Counted from the first letter of the stretch, positions 27,321-37,436 are shown. The stretch is DNA of 64,000 bases from Clostridia bacterium (GCA_016887505.1 CP069393.1:2379001-2443000); one strand, 5' to 3'. The notes: a model not told the origin generated them from the letters alone. Numbers and translations are program-made.

Positions 27321-28130
27321 ATGATACCAGATCTATCAATATCTTTTTTGGTTTTTAACAATGAAACAATCCTATACGATAATTTATGGAATCTAGTGGA
27401 GGCGCTACCGAGTGCGCTTTCCTGCCATTTGTATGTCATAGACAACCATTCCAAAGATAATTCCTGGCAGGAGATGGAACGCTTCCAAGCAGATTTTGAG
27501 GTAAACAAGGCAGACTATGGGCATGTGTTTTTAGAGTTGGTGGCCAATACCAAGAATGTAGGCTTTGGTAGAGGTCACAATCTACTGTTGAAAAAACTGA
27601 AATCGAACTACCATCTGGTGATGAATCCAGATATCCGCCTAGAGGGAAAAGAACAGTTGGCCTCGATGATTTTCTTTATGGAGCAAGAGCCAGAAATTGG
27701 TCTATTGGTTCCGAAACTGAAGAATATGGATGGCAGCTGCCAATGCCTGTGTAAAAGAAATCCCACACTCTTGGATTTGATGATTCGGCGCCTGCCCCTA
27801 GCCTTCTTACGAGCAAGACAAGAGGCCTATGTCATGATGGAGTCAGGATATGACCAAACCATGGACATCGAATATGCATCCGGTTGTTTTATGTTGTTTA
27901 GGACAGAATGCTTTCAGTTGGTGGAGGGCTTTGATGAACGTTTTTTCCTATATCTAGAAGATGCCGATATTTCGCGCCGCATCAAGCAAGCATCGAGGGT
28001 GGTCTTTTATCCGCATGCCCAGGTGACGCATGGATGGTACCGGGGAACCTACCGCAGTCCCAAGCTGTTTTTCATCAACATACTTTCAATTTTTAAATAC
28101 TTTAACAAATGGGGGTGGAAGTTGTGGTAG
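27321..28130 (+). CDS. GT2 glycosyltransferase, rhamnosyltransferase-like
   Basis: This 269-residue protein resembles WbbL-type rhamnosyltransferases: an N-terminal LSISFLVFNNE, NVGFGRGHN near residue 78, the metal-binding VMNPDIRLEG near 97 and a late segment SGCFMLFRTE...GFDERFFLYLEDADISRRI carrying the catalytic aspartate. It follows the dTDP-rhamnose genes directly, which favours rhamnose as the donor. That is context-based inference. Confidence 0.86.
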   Translation: MIPDLSISFLVFNNETILYDNLWNLVEALPSALSCHLYVIDNHSKDNSWQEMERFQADFEVNKADYGHVFLELVANTKNVGFGRGHNLLLKKLKSNYHLVMNPDIRLEGKEQLASMIFFMEQEPEIGLLVPKLKNMDGSCQCLCKRNPTLLDLMIRRLPLAFLRARQEAYVMMESGYDQTMDIEYASGCFMLFRTECFQLVEGFDERFFLYLEDADISRRIKQASRVVFYPHAQVTHGWYRGTYRSPKLFFINILSIFKYFNKWGWKLW

Positions 28131-29095
28131 AAAACAATTGTCCGCTTGTGAGCCTAGTCCTTGCTTGCTATCATCCCCAAACGGCCTATTTGGTGAAACA
28201 ATTGCAGAGCCTAGATAGGCAGACCTATTCGAATTTAGAACTGGTGGTAGTGGATGACAGTGCATCCGATGAAGCCTATGAGACAATCCAAAGACTTTTA
28301 GAGGAACAGATCACGTCCTTTCCCTACCGCCTATTTAGAAATGAATTGAACCGGGGAAGCACCAAAAGCTTTGAGTCGGCCCTTCTTCACGCAAAGGGAA
28401 GTTATATATCCTTTTGTGACCAAGACGATGATTGGTATCCAGAAAAGACAAAAAAATTGCTGCAGGCCATCTGCAAGGACAAGGCCTTGCTGGCTTATTC
28501 CGATATGCACATCATGGATGGAAATGACCATATTACCCATTTATCTGCACACCAAAAGAATCGCCGGATCAGCTCGGTCCAGGGAGCTGGCTTGTTTCCC
28601 TTTTTTCTCCAAAGAAATGCGGTTACCGGGTGCAGCATGATGGTGGAAAGAAAGCTGGCCCTTCTGGCCATACCCTTTGCGGAACAATTCTACTACCACG
28701 ACCATTGGCTAGCCCTATTTGCAGCTTCTAAGGGGAAAATCAGCTATGTCAACCAGGCACTCCTTGCTTACCGGATCCATGGCGAAAACCAAGTAGGCTT
28801 GCGTATCTTGGACAAGATCAAGACAAAAGAGGACTATTGTCGAAAATTAGAGAAGAGTATTGAGCGGATGGACTTTTTGCTGCAGGTCTTTAATGAAGAG
28901 GAGTCTGCCATCCAAAGTCAAAAAGAGAACCTAAAGACCAGGCTATTTGCTTTTCAAAATGGGCCTTGGGGGGTCCTCTTCACCAAGCGGAACGTATATG
29001 GCGAGGACTGGCTATTATGGTGTTTTGAAAGCATATATGCCATTTTGCCCGCCGGCATGGCTCGGGTCATGCTGTCCTTGGTTCGCAGAATTTAA
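28124..29095 (+). CDS. GT2 glycosyltransferase, rhamnosyltransferase-like
   Basis: This is a protein of about 323 residues. GTG 28124 is preferred because GGTGGAAG stands before it. ATG 28109 in the same frame has no ribosome site and lies deeper in the preceding gene. Motifs are LVSLVLACYHPQT, VVVDDSASDEA near residue 41, NRGSTKSFESAL near 75 and FCDQDDDWYPEKT near 98. The FCDQDD form is common in rhamnan-backbone RgpB/WchF-type enzymes. It probably adds a second sugar after the preceding rhamnosyltransferase-like enzyme. Confidence 0.83.
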   Translation: MVENNCPLVSLVLACYHPQTAYLVKQLQSLDRQTYSNLELVVVDDSASDEAYETIQRLLEEQITSFPYRLFRNELNRGSTKSFESALLHAKGSYISFCDQDDDWYPEKTKKLLQAICKDKALLAYSDMHIMDGNDHITHLSAHQKNRRISSVQGAGLFPFFLQRNAVTGCSMMVERKLALLAIPFAEQFYYHDHWLALFAASKGKISYVNQALLAYRIHGENQVGLRILDKIKTKEDYCRKLEKSIERMDFLLQVFNEEESAIQSQKENLKTRLFAFQNGPWGVLFTKRNVYGEDWLLWCFESIYAILPAGMARVMLSLVRRI

Positions 29096-29111
29096 TAGGG
29101 GAGCACAGCTT

Positions 29112-29897
29112 ATGAATGGGTTAAAAAAACAAGTAGACAATTTCATGGACCATCGATATCTCTTTTATCTGTTGACCATGCGTGATGTGAAAAAAAAATA
29201 CAAGAATTCTTATCTAGGAATCCTTTGGAGCCTATTGAGTCCACTCCTAGATATGGTCATTCTATCCATCGTATTCTCCTCCTTGCTAAAAAGAAACGTG
29301 AGCAATTATCCAGTCTACTTGTTGACGGGTCGCTTGCTGTTTCAGTTTTTCACGATGGGTTCTTCGGTGGCCCTGATGTCGATCATATCGAGTGCCCCCT
29401 TGATTAAGAAAATCTATGTACCCAAGTATATTCTTACTTTGTCGCGAATATGTTCAAACTACATTTTTTTTCTAATTTCTCTTTTGGATCTAGGATTGAT
29501 TATGCTTGTAACCAGACATCCGGTGAATATAAACATTCTATGGAGCATTCCCTATATGTTGCTTATTTTCCTCTTTACGACGGGAGTGGGGATGATTTTA
29601 GCCGCCATTGCAGTCTATTTTAGGGATATGGAGCACATCTACAAGGTGTTTACCAATGCCCTATATTTTGCCAGTGCCATCATTTATCCACCCGAAATCG
29701 TACCGGAAAAATACCAATTTATTCTGCAATGGAATCCGGTATTTCATTTTTTACAGGGATTTCGGCGCGTGGCCTACTATGGGCTGGCACCGGAGCCTAG
29801 AAATCTCTTGCTATGTACAGTCTTGGCACTTGTAAGTTTGATTTTGGGAGTCTTGTATTTTAAAAAGAAACAGGATGATTTTATCTTGTATCTCTAA
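29112..29897 (+). CDS. ABC polysaccharide exporter, membrane subunit (Wzm/TagG-like)
   Basis: This 261-residue ABC-2 type permease starts at ATG 29112 after AGGGGAGC. The amphipathic start and coupling segment RDVKKKYKNSYLGILWSLLSPL near residue 23 are family-defining. Six membrane helices are traceable, with a late YPPEIVPEKYQFILQWNPVFHFLQGFR gate segment. It exports a completed lipid-linked polymer with the ATPase encoded next. Confidence 0.93.
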   Translation: MNGLKKQVDNFMDHRYLFYLLTMRDVKKKYKNSYLGILWSLLSPLLDMVILSIVFSSLLKRNVSNYPVYLLTGRLLFQFFTMGSSVALMSIISSAPLIKKIYVPKYILTLSRICSNYIFFLISLLDLGLIMLVTRHPVNINILWSIPYMLLIFLFTTGVGMILAAIAVYFRDMEHIYKVFTNALYFASAIIYPPEIVPEKYQFILQWNPVFHFLQGFRRVAYYGLAPEPRNLLLCTVLALVSLILGVLYFKKKQDDFILYL

Positions 29898-29907
29898 GGA
29901 GGATAAT

Positions 29908-30702
29908 ATGCAGTGCAAACAAGAGCCGGTCATTTCTCTTATCCATGTTGGCATGGAATATATTGTGCCTAGAGAAAAAATTGACAGTCTGAAAGAATAC
30001 CTTATACATAGAGTGCATGGCAAAGTAGAGAAAAAGAGATTTTTAGCCCTAGACGACATCACCTTGTGTATTGAACGGGGAGAGAAGATTGGGATTATTG
30101 GCCCCAATGGTGCAGGGAAGAGCACACTGCTTAAGATAATCTCTGGTGTAATGAAACCCACCTCCGGTAGGGTTCAAGTGAAGGGCCGGATTGCCCCCCT
30201 TCTCGAACTGGGGGCTGGATTTGAAAATGAGTTCACAGGAGCAGAAAATATTTATCTAAATGCTGCCATACTGGGCAAGAAGAAGGCCTATATCGACCAA
30301 GTCTATGACCAAATTGTGGCATATTCGGAGTTAGAGGATTTTATCCATATTCCCGTCAAGAATTATTCATCGGGCATGCGAGCCAAGCTTGGTTTTGCCA
30401 TTGCGAGTAAGGTTGACCCGGAGATATTGATATTAGATGAGGTCCTAGGGGTGGGGGACATTCGTTTCAAGAAAAAAAGTTACGATACCATGAAACAATT
30501 AATGACCGACCAGAAGACGGTTATCCTTTGTACCCACAATCTAGATAGCGTAAAGGAACTCACATCCAGAACCATATGGCTAGATGGTGGCTGTATGGTG
30601 AGACAGGGACCGTCAGAAGAAATAACAGAAGCGTATGCTGAGGCGATGCAAAAACGAAGAAAAGGAAGACAAAATGATAAACGATTTATCAAGGCGAGAT
30701 AG
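29908..30702 (+). CDS. ABC polysaccharide exporter, ATPase subunit (Wzt/TagH-like)
   Basis: This 264-residue ATPase uses ATG 29908 after AAGGAGG. An in-frame upstream ATG lies inside the permease gene without a site. The Walker A GPNGAGKST is at residues 65-73, the signature NYSSGMRAKL near 152 and Walker B ILILDEVLGVGD near 173. The N-terminal 45-residue extension before the first strand is typical of Wzt/TagH. There is no C-terminal carbohydrate-binding domain, so export should not depend on a Wzt-read terminal modification. Confidence 0.93.
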   Translation: MQCKQEPVISLIHVGMEYIVPREKIDSLKEYLIHRVHGKVEKKRFLALDDITLCIERGEKIGIIGPNGAGKSTLLKIISGVMKPTSGRVQVKGRIAPLLELGAGFENEFTGAENIYLNAAILGKKKAYIDQVYDQIVAYSELEDFIHIPVKNYSSGMRAKLGFAIASKVDPEILILDEVLGVGDIRFKKKSYDTMKQLMTDQKTVILCTHNLDSVKELTSRTIWLDGGCMVRQGPSEEITEAYAEAMQKRRKGRQNDKRFIKAR

Positions 30703-33646
30703 ACAGTTTATGGAAGAACCCAAAATATCTGTTTTGGTACCGGTCTACAACACTGAGAAACTAGTCCCACGTTGTTTAGATAGTATTCTAAGGCAGACCT
30801 ATAAGAACCTCGAGGTCATTGTGGTTAGCGATTGTTCCCCCGGCAATATTACTGAAATCATACAACCCTACCTGGAAGCGGATCCTCGGGTTCGCTTTAT
30901 TGAACATGAGAAAAACCAGGGGGTATTTGCAGCAAGAATGACGGCCTTTCACCAAGCAAAAGGAGACTATATCGCCTGCGTAGATAGCGATGACTATCTG
31001 GGGGTCGACTTCTACCGGCGCTTGATGCGAAAGGCCCAGCAAACGGGTGCCGATATGGTTTGTGGGAATCTAGTGGTTGTGGATGAAATCAACAAGAGAA
31101 AATCCATCAGTTTTTTGAACCGGCCGACGGGAGAAAGCCTCAGGGGAAGCCAGATTATGGAGGCCTTTATGGAAAAATCCAGATATGCTTTCCACTGGGT
31201 GGTTTTATGGAATAAGTTGTACCGTAGGGAATTATGGGACAAGGCCAAAGAAAACCTCCATATCGACAGACATTTTTTAAACTATGAAGATGTATTCCAC
31301 ACCATGCTCTTGCATTACTATGCCAAGCACTATGAAAGCATTGACTATGAGGGCTATTTTTACATCAAGAATGTCTATTCCACGACCAGCATTGCCGGGG
31401 ATAAGAACAAGTTTATCAAGCTTATCGACGATCTGGTATTTTCCTTTTCTTTGATGGAAAACTTTCTAAAAAAGGTCGGCCTATATGAACAGTATGGTGC
31501 ACATTTGACTTTTTGGAAGGAACGGGAAGTATATAGCTATGACCAAAAAATCAAGGGAACCCTATTATCACCCAATGTAAAGAAAAAGCTGAGCAGCTAC
31601 TTAAAAGATTCTTTTTCGATGACGAGTCTTAAACCGGCTGAAGTCACAGATAACTATTTCTATCTTTATGAGCGCGATTGGTCGAGTCGGCTAGAAGACT
31701 TGCTAGAATCCATCGCCTTCTCGAACAGAGAACTGTTGGTCATCCGGGCTTCACAATGCCTGGTGGGCAATCTATGCGTCCAAGATGACCTTCTCCTTCT
31801 TTGCCTGGGGACAGAACTTGAAGACACCGATTTCCCCACCATGAGGGCGTGGGCAGGACGGGTAATTCAAGCAGAAGGTTTAGGCCATGCTTCTGAAAAA
31901 GTAAGGCCGTTGGACCGAGTATATGATTTGTTGGAGGCGAGCGGCAAATATTCAGACACAAGTCTGCAAGACATGAAACAAAAAGAAATAGCAAGCTTTG
32001 CCAAGAGGGTGTATTTGCACCAGGAATTATTGGATTGCATGCAAGTCCATCTGTCTAAAAACCAAGGTGTAATCATCGTAAACGATACCTTGCATGAGGG
32101 CTCCCTTGTTGAAGAAGCACTAGCGAAGAACTGGGAAAAAGAGAAGTTTGACCCAGCACGGATGAAAGTACTTGACCTAGAAGCCTTGGGTAGCCTAGAG
32201 CCAAATCAGGTATTGGAAATTGTAGCGGAAGAAGAAGCGAAAGGAGCAGGCTTACAAGAAGGAAAGCTATTTTATCCTAAGCGCCACAAACATATGACGG
32301 AAGCGATGGCGTATTTGGGATGCCTAAGCAAGAGCCATAGCGAGTGGCAATCCCGGGACTGCGCGAATCATTATGAACTCCTACTTAGACTCTTAGGCAG
32401 TTTACTCCAAAAACGCTATTACAGTACCTTGCTGAACGAAAGCTGTCTAGATTCAGACTTTTTACTAAAACCAGTCCTCTACGGCTATTACCCAGTCGGT
32501 TTCTACCTGGTGGGGGCCTGCCTGTGGTTACACAAGAGGATTGTGCACCATGGTATCCAAAAACTGGTGGTGGATGCGAACTTGTTTGATTCCATCAGTT
32601 TGGTGTATAAAACCATCTTTGGCGAAAGTCCCACTTGTGAATTGCTTTGTTCAGACCGTAGTCGACTAGATATGTTGCGAGCCGTATGCAAAAAGCCGGA
32701 CCTTCGCCTTCCGCTGTATGTAGATCTTCGGCAGCTTTCTTGGAAACGACTCTTGGATATCTTCGACCTACCAGACGAAGTAAGAAAGAAAATAGAGCAA
32801 ACGATTTCAATAAGCGATGAACTCTTTCATGACGAGAAAGAATATTACGACTTGCTTCCAAATATAAGGGCTGCATGCGAGGACCTGTCCTACCATGAAA
32901 CGATGCGGAAGGAAGAAATATTTAGTGGAGAAAAAACAGCCTATTTAAGCTATGGGCACCTTCCCTTGGAAAAAGACTATTTTAGAGAGTTTTTTCCGGA
33001 AGTACAACAATTCGTATTGCATGCAAAAAACCATAGTGAAACGGTAGAATATTTTGAAGACCGAAACGTCATTTGGTCATCGAGTATCGAAGAATTCTTT
33101 TTGAATCCGAGCCTTGCTAGGCTTGCCACAGACCAAGGTGCCAGTCTAAGAGAAATCAATACAGCGGTCATAAACAAGTATTTGGTGACGGAAATGAGAA
33201 GGGGCTTGCTGCAATTAGCCCAAGACTTCAAGCTAGTCTATGGGGAATATGCAACCTGTCTAGGTGATCGGGCCTATGGGGTGGACCGGGGTTTGCAGCG
33301 CTTACTCTTTTCTGATGTGGAGATGGATAAGCGCTTATTCAAACATATGGAAACCAAAGTAGATGGAGAAAGGGTTTCCATATTCCAGATCTGGAAACGT
33401 TCCCTAGCGGAACAGGAGTATATGCATAACGGTACTAGTAAAAACGTGGAATCGAGCATGGAGGTAGGGGTTGAACCAGAGTTCCTATATGGCCGCAGAA
33501 CGCTATCTAAGGCCCTCTTCTATCTTCTATATAATCGTGGGGAATTCAAGCGCCGCTTTAAGGTAAAGTTTGCGTCTCATCCCCAATTTGTGCAGTTTTG
33601 TAGAAAATCCTACGGAATATTGAGAAAGATCAAACATAAGGCATAG
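30674..33646 (+). CDS. Very large GT2 glycosyltransferase with uncharacterised C-terminal region
   Basis: This 990-residue protein has ATG 30674 behind AAGGAAG, overlapping wzt by 29 bp. Residues 16-230 are a standard GT2 domain (KISVLVPVYNTEKLVPRCLD, then ACVDSDDYLG near 101 as the metal site). Residues 330-990 match no family I recognise. They contain hydrophilic alpha/beta sequence with a segment near 640 that resembles a second, Rossmann-like unit (LVVDANLFDSISLVYKTIF). No membrane helices are seen. The extra part may bind the acceptor chain or be a second catalytic domain. Between the exporter and sulfotransferase genes, it probably works on the exported polymer. Confidence 0.75.
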   Translation: MINDLSRRDRQFMEEPKISVLVPVYNTEKLVPRCLDSILRQTYKNLEVIVVSDCSPGNITEIIQPYLEADPRVRFIEHEKNQGVFAARMTAFHQAKGDYIACVDSDDYLGVDFYRRLMRKAQQTGADMVCGNLVVVDEINKRKSISFLNRPTGESLRGSQIMEAFMEKSRYAFHWVVLWNKLYRRELWDKAKENLHIDRHFLNYEDVFHTMLLHYYAKHYESIDYEGYFYIKNVYSTTSIAGDKNKFIKLIDDLVFSFSLMENFLKKVGLYEQYGAHLTFWKEREVYSYDQKIKGTLLSPNVKKKLSSYLKDSFSMTSLKPAEVTDNYFYLYERDWSSRLEDLLESIAFSNRELLVIRASQCLVGNLCVQDDLLLLCLGTELEDTDFPTMRAWAGRVIQAEGLGHASEKVRPLDRVYDLLEASGKYSDTSLQDMKQKEIASFAKRVYLHQELLDCMQVHLSKNQGVIIVNDTLHEGSLVEEALAKNWEKEKFDPARMKVLDLEALGSLEPNQVLEIVAEEEAKGAGLQEGKLFYPKRHKHMTEAMAYLGCLSKSHSEWQSRDCANHYELLLRLLGSLLQKRYYSTLLNESCLDSDFLLKPVLYGYYPVGFYLVGACLWLHKRIVHHGIQKLVVDANLFDSISLVYKTIFGESPTCELLCSDRSRLDMLRAVCKKPDLRLPLYVDLRQLSWKRLLDIFDLPDEVRKKIEQTISISDELFHDEKEYYDLLPNIRAACEDLSYHETMRKEEIFSGEKTAYLSYGHLPLEKDYFREFFPEVQQFVLHAKNHSETVEYFEDRNVIWSSSIEEFFLNPSLARLATDQGASLREINTAVINKYLVTEMRRGLLQLAQDFKLVYGEYATCLGDRAYGVDRGLQRLLFSDVEMDKRLFKHMETKVDGERVSIFQIWKRSLAEQEYMHNGTSKNVESSMEVGVEPEFLYGRRTLSKALFYLLYNRGEFKRRFKVKFASHPQFVQFCRKSYGILRKIKHKA

Positions 33647-33656
33647 TGAGGAAAAT

Positions 33657-35636
33657 ATGAGAAAGCTATTAATCCATATTGGCACCATGAAAACAGGAAC
33701 GAGCTCAATACAGGACTGTTTACACTCATCGGCTGCTGCGCTACGAAAAAAGGATATCTACTATTATCCGCAGATGCATCACAACAATCATAGTTTTTCC
33801 CCCTTGTTCAAGGAAAATCCTGCGTATTCATATGACTGGAAAAAGAACTATGGCTCTACGGATGTGGGCTGGCAAGTGCAACAACTCAAAAAGAAATGGG
33901 CTAGCTTGTGGAAAACCATGGAGCAGGGAACAGCCATCGTGTCGAGTGAAACTATGTCCTTTTATAGCTATGAAGATGTAGAAAGACTACGTTCCTTTGT
34001 AGGCCCCCTATTCGACCAGGTAACGGTGATTGTTTATTTTAGAGATCCTGGGAAATATATTCCCAGCATGTTGCAACAGGACATTAAGAATGGATATACT
34101 CCGTCGGATCTATCCTTTCTGGAGTATTACCGGGGCAGAAAAATTGACATACGATACAGGGAACTGCTCTTACGTTGGACGGCGAGTTTCGGTAGCGAAC
34201 ACGTCATAGTTCGTCCTTTCCAAAAGAAGTCGTTTTACGGTGGGGCTTTGGAAAGGGATTTCTTTTATCATGGTTGTGGAGTGGAAATTGAGCCGGAAGT
34301 AATCGGGTCAAACCGGAAGAATGAATCATTGAATCTTGAATCTGCCTTGTTTTTGTATGAACTGAATCGAAAGTATCCCACCATCAAGTCAGGACTGTTG
34401 AATGAAGAACGGGGGCTGGCGGGTAAGCCACTGCCAGCCAAGGTGTTTGCTGCCTTTCCGGGAAGAAAAATTGATATTCCCTTGCACTACGACCTACAGA
34501 CTCGAAAAAATATGCAAGCCCAGGTGCGCTATGTCAATCAATTTTTACCAGCAGAAGAAAGAATTGAATGCACTTTGCCGGAGGAGAAGGTAGAAGGTCA
34601 AGCTGACGCGGGGAGCCTGGATTTGCCGGCTTCTATTCTGGATACGGACTATTATGTAGAAATTATTAATGCCTACAACAAGTTGCTTGAAGATAAGAAT
34701 AAAAAGATTATGGAACTTGAAAACAGCCTGGAGGCGCCCAGGCGAAAAGCGGCTAAAAAATGGGATGTTGCAAAGGAATGGGGAAAAATAAAAAGATGGC
34801 CGGCAAGAGGTCTTAGCTGGATCCAATATCTACTTTTTAGAAATAGGGTAGATTTTGATGAAGAACTGTATAAGAACACCTATGGGGATATTGACTATTC
34901 GAGGATGCCTGCGATAAAGCATTTTTTTCTCTATGGGGCTGCTGAGGGACGCATACCTAGAAAAAGTATGAAACAAAAGGAAGGGGGCCTTCTTAACCCC
35001 CTAGTTCGAGAGAGGTTAATGCAACGTATCGGCAAACAAAAGGAATACTGCATTCGCGTTAAATGGACAGACTGTTTGGCGGGAGACTACCGCCTAGATG
35101 CGCTTGGTTTCCACAAGGGTTCGGTAACCTTGGTGCTGCCTTCTTTTTCCACCTATGTGTTTTGGACTCTTCAAAGCAGGGTGCTGGAGGATGAAACAGT
35201 AGATAAGATGAAAAAGGAGTATGTGCAGTTTGTGCAAACGGCGAAACGCCTAGTAGACGATACGGGGAGTGGGAAACTCATTACAGAACAATGTTTTAGT
35301 GGGTGCAGCACGGAAAATCCCATACAAGATTCAGTCCGGGTTGCCGCTCTACTGCAATATTGTCTTTCTAAGTGGTCGGATGGGGATACGGATATTTTTG
35401 GTCTTGCTGAGAATGTCTTGGAGGATTTGCGAGATACCTTGTATTCAAACAAGCTGATGGACAATATACAATTAGAAGCAGCCTTTAACCAAGCGGAACG
35501 CCAGATCCTGCAGGATGCGTTTGCTGGTGCATTTCAGATAAAGGAGCAATATCTGGAGGAAGCCGTATTTGTGGAATGGATGAATTGTCATAATAAGGCG
35601 CTGGAAATGGTTGGGGTGAACGATGAAGAAAAGTAA
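33657..35636 (+). CDS. Multidomain sulfotransferase-like protein
   Basis: This 659-residue protein has a sulfotransferase P-loop at residues 7-19 (HIGTMKTGTSSIQ). A 3'-phosphate motif follows near 125-138 (IVYFRDPGKYIPSML; Arg129, Ser137) and the domain ends near 340. A basic linker leads to a small module at 398-435 (FDEELYKNTYGDID, then HFFLYGAAEGRIPR). This pattern is also found attached to many surface-glycan glycosyltransferases. Residues 440-659 are unrecognised and helical. The protein shares the QQxIKNG and NxERGL segments with the next protein, so the N-terminal domains are paralogous. It likely sulfates the glycan using PAPS made by the downstream cys genes. Confidence 0.77.
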   Translation: MRKLLIHIGTMKTGTSSIQDCLHSSAAALRKKDIYYYPQMHHNNHSFSPLFKENPAYSYDWKKNYGSTDVGWQVQQLKKKWASLWKTMEQGTAIVSSETMSFYSYEDVERLRSFVGPLFDQVTVIVYFRDPGKYIPSMLQQDIKNGYTPSDLSFLEYYRGRKIDIRYRELLLRWTASFGSEHVIVRPFQKKSFYGGALERDFFYHGCGVEIEPEVIGSNRKNESLNLESALFLYELNRKYPTIKSGLLNEERGLAGKPLPAKVFAAFPGRKIDIPLHYDLQTRKNMQAQVRYVNQFLPAEERIECTLPEEKVEGQADAGSLDLPASILDTDYYVEIINAYNKLLEDKNKKIMELENSLEAPRRKAAKKWDVAKEWGKIKRWPARGLSWIQYLLFRNRVDFDEELYKNTYGDIDYSRMPAIKHFFLYGAAEGRIPRKSMKQKEGGLLNPLVRERLMQRIGKQKEYCIRVKWTDCLAGDYRLDALGFHKGSVTLVLPSFSTYVFWTLQSRVLEDETVDKMKKEYVQFVQTAKRLVDDTGSGKLITEQCFSGCSTENPIQDSVRVAALLQYCLSKWSDGDTDIFGLAENVLEDLRDTLYSNKLMDNIQLEAAFNQAERQILQDAFAGAFQIKEQYLEEAVFVEWMNCHNKALEMVGVNDEEK

Positions 35637-36636
35637 GAAGCTAATATTGCATATTGGGATGAACAAAGCAGGTTCATCTTCAATCCAATCTTTTCTAGCA
35701 AACAACGCAGCCCATTTGGAAAAAAACAATATTCACTACCCGGTCTCACTCCACCCTCAAAATAAAAGCATCTTTGCGACAATCCGGGCAGCGTGCACCA
35801 AACCAATCCAAAAGAAAATCTTGAATTATGCTGTAATGGAAGATTACTGGCATGGATTATGGATAAAAGAGTTCACCTCGAAAGAGGAAAATACCATCAT
35901 CTCCTCGGAACAATTGCTTTTCTTTAGCCAAGAGGAGATTCGCCGTTTGAAGACCATGCTTGGTCAATACTTTGAGCAAATCACGGTAATCTGTTATGTG
36001 CGCGATTTCGATTCCTTTGTTAATAGCTCCATTCAACAGCGCATCAAGAATGGTAGCGATAGCATCATTAAACAGATGAATACCCTAATCGACAACTGTG
36101 ATTACCGAAGGATTCTGAATTGGATGGAGATTTGTCCGGACTATGATTTTTGCCTTAGGCCCTTTCGCTGTGACGCTTTCTATAAGAAGGATTTGATTCA
36201 AGATTTTTTTCATAGCATAAAGTTGGATGTTTCTGGACTGGAAGAACGAATTGCCCCACACGACAATCCGTCGCTAGGCTTATATGCAGTTTTGTTTTTA
36301 GAAAAATACAATAAGAAGTATCCACTTATGAAAAAGAACAAACTAAATATGGAAAGAGGACTATGCCATGGTCGGATTCCCTTGCAAGTAATGGCTAGTG
36401 TGAAGGATCTACCCTTCCGGCTGGATATTGGGTATAGTCAAGAACAGGTGGATGAAATCAATGGGTATATTCAGCGAATAAACCGTTATCTATCCCCTAA
36501 TGATCAGCTAAAGTTACTGCATCCGAAAGAAGGAAGAATTGCTGAACAATTGACTACTAGGATACCGAAATCATTTTATCTTGAAGTATTTACTGCATAC
36601 AAGGCGTATCTAGAGAAAGAAGCGGACAGGAGCTAA
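35623..36636 (+). CDS. Sulfotransferase-like protein
   Basis: This 337-residue protein overlaps the previous gene by 14 bp. The phosphosulfate loop reads HIGMNKAGSSSIQ (residues 10-22), with the usual KTGT threonine replaced by serine. The 3'-phosphate motif is VICYVRDFDSFVNSSIQQ near 122. It aligns along its length with residues 1-340 of the upstream protein, including IKNG and LNMERGL, so it is a tandem duplicate without the C-terminal extension. The loop change could alter activity but serine is chemically similar. Its position before cysQ, cysD and cysNC supports PAPS use. Confidence 0.75.
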   Translation: MKKSKKLILHIGMNKAGSSSIQSFLANNAAHLEKNNIHYPVSLHPQNKSIFATIRAACTKPIQKKILNYAVMEDYWHGLWIKEFTSKEENTIISSEQLLFFSQEEIRRLKTMLGQYFEQITVICYVRDFDSFVNSSIQQRIKNGSDSIIKQMNTLIDNCDYRRILNWMEICPDYDFCLRPFRCDAFYKKDLIQDFFHSIKLDVSGLEERIAPHDNPSLGLYAVLFLEKYNKKYPLMKKNKLNMERGLCHGRIPLQVMASVKDLPFRLDIGYSQEQVDEINGYIQRINRYLSPNDQLKLLHPKEGRIAEQLTTRIPKSFYLEVFTAYKAYLEKEADRS

Positions 36637-36639
36637 ACC

Positions 36640-37428
36640 ATGGATAGAAAAACACAAGACCTGATGGATTGTATGACTGGTGCTGCCAAGAAGGCGGCAA
36701 GGGCGATTATGGATGTTTACCAGACAGATTTTCATGTAGACATGAAAGAAGATAATTCTCCACTGACCTTAGCGGATAGACGAGCAAATGACATTATTGT
36801 ATCCGTTCTAGAAAAAGCCTATCCGGAGTATGCGATTCTTTCGGAAGAGGGAAGGGACAATCCGGCAAGGCTTTTAAAGGAGTACTGCTTTGTGGTGGAC
36901 CCACTAGATGGTACCAAGGAATTTGTAAAAAGAAACGGACAATTCACTGTGAATATTGCCTTATGTCGACGGGGCTATCCCATAGCGGGCTTGATTTATG
37001 TGCCTGTAACAAAAGAACTATACTATGCTAGCGAATGCAATGGGGCCGTCTACAAGAATATGGGAACCGGCATAACAGAAAATATCCAAGTAAGCGAGCG
37101 CAAAACAAGCATTAGGGTGGTTTGCAGCCGGTCTCATGTCAGTGAAGAAGAGCAGAAATTATATCTTGAACATAAGGCGGAGATTCAGGAGATTAAACCG
37201 GTTGGCAGTTCCCTAAAGGGTTGTTTGGTGGCGAGGGGTCATGCGGACGTATATTACCGGTATGGATTTACCTCAGAGTGGGACACGGCGGCCATGCAGT
37301 GTATCGTGGAGGAAGCTGGAGGAATCTTTCGCCAAATGGATGGCAGCATCATGCACTACAATAGAGAAGATAGTTTGAATCGTAAAGGATTTTATATCGT
37401 CAACCGGAAAGAAAACATATGGTTGTAG
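36640..37428 (+). CDS. cysQ: 3'(2'),5'-bisphosphate nucleotidase
   Basis: This 262-residue enzyme of the FIG/IMPase superfamily shows the metal sites LSEEG near residue 67 and [16 protein letters not shown] near 87, and the terminal [17 protein letters not shown] near 214. The KEF after DPLDGT is characteristic of CysQ rather than inositol monophosphatase. It hydrolyses 3'-phosphoadenosine 5'-phosphate, the inhibitory by-product of sulfotransferases. It sits 3 bp after a sulfotransferase-like gene and just before cysD, exactly where a PAP-clearing enzyme is needed. Confidence 0.93.
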   Translation: MDRKTQDLMDCMTGAAKKAARAIMDVYQTDFHVDMKEDNSPLTLADRRANDIIVSVLEKAYPEYAILSEEGRDNPARLLKEYCFVVDPLDGTKEFVKRNGQFTVNIALCRRGYPIAGLIYVPVTKELYYASECNGAVYKNMGTGITENIQVSERKTSIRVVCSRSHVSEEEQKLYLEHKAEIQEIKPVGSSLKGCLVARGHADVYYRYGFTSEWDTAAMQCIVEEAGGIFRQMDGSIMHYNREDSLNRKGFYIVNRKENIWL

Positions 37429-37436
37429 GAGGAAAT

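Noticed and set aside
36640-37428. Inositol monophosphatase
   Set aside because: DPLDGTKEF and the neighbouring cysD/cysNC and sulfotransferase genes point to the PAP phosphatase CysQ.
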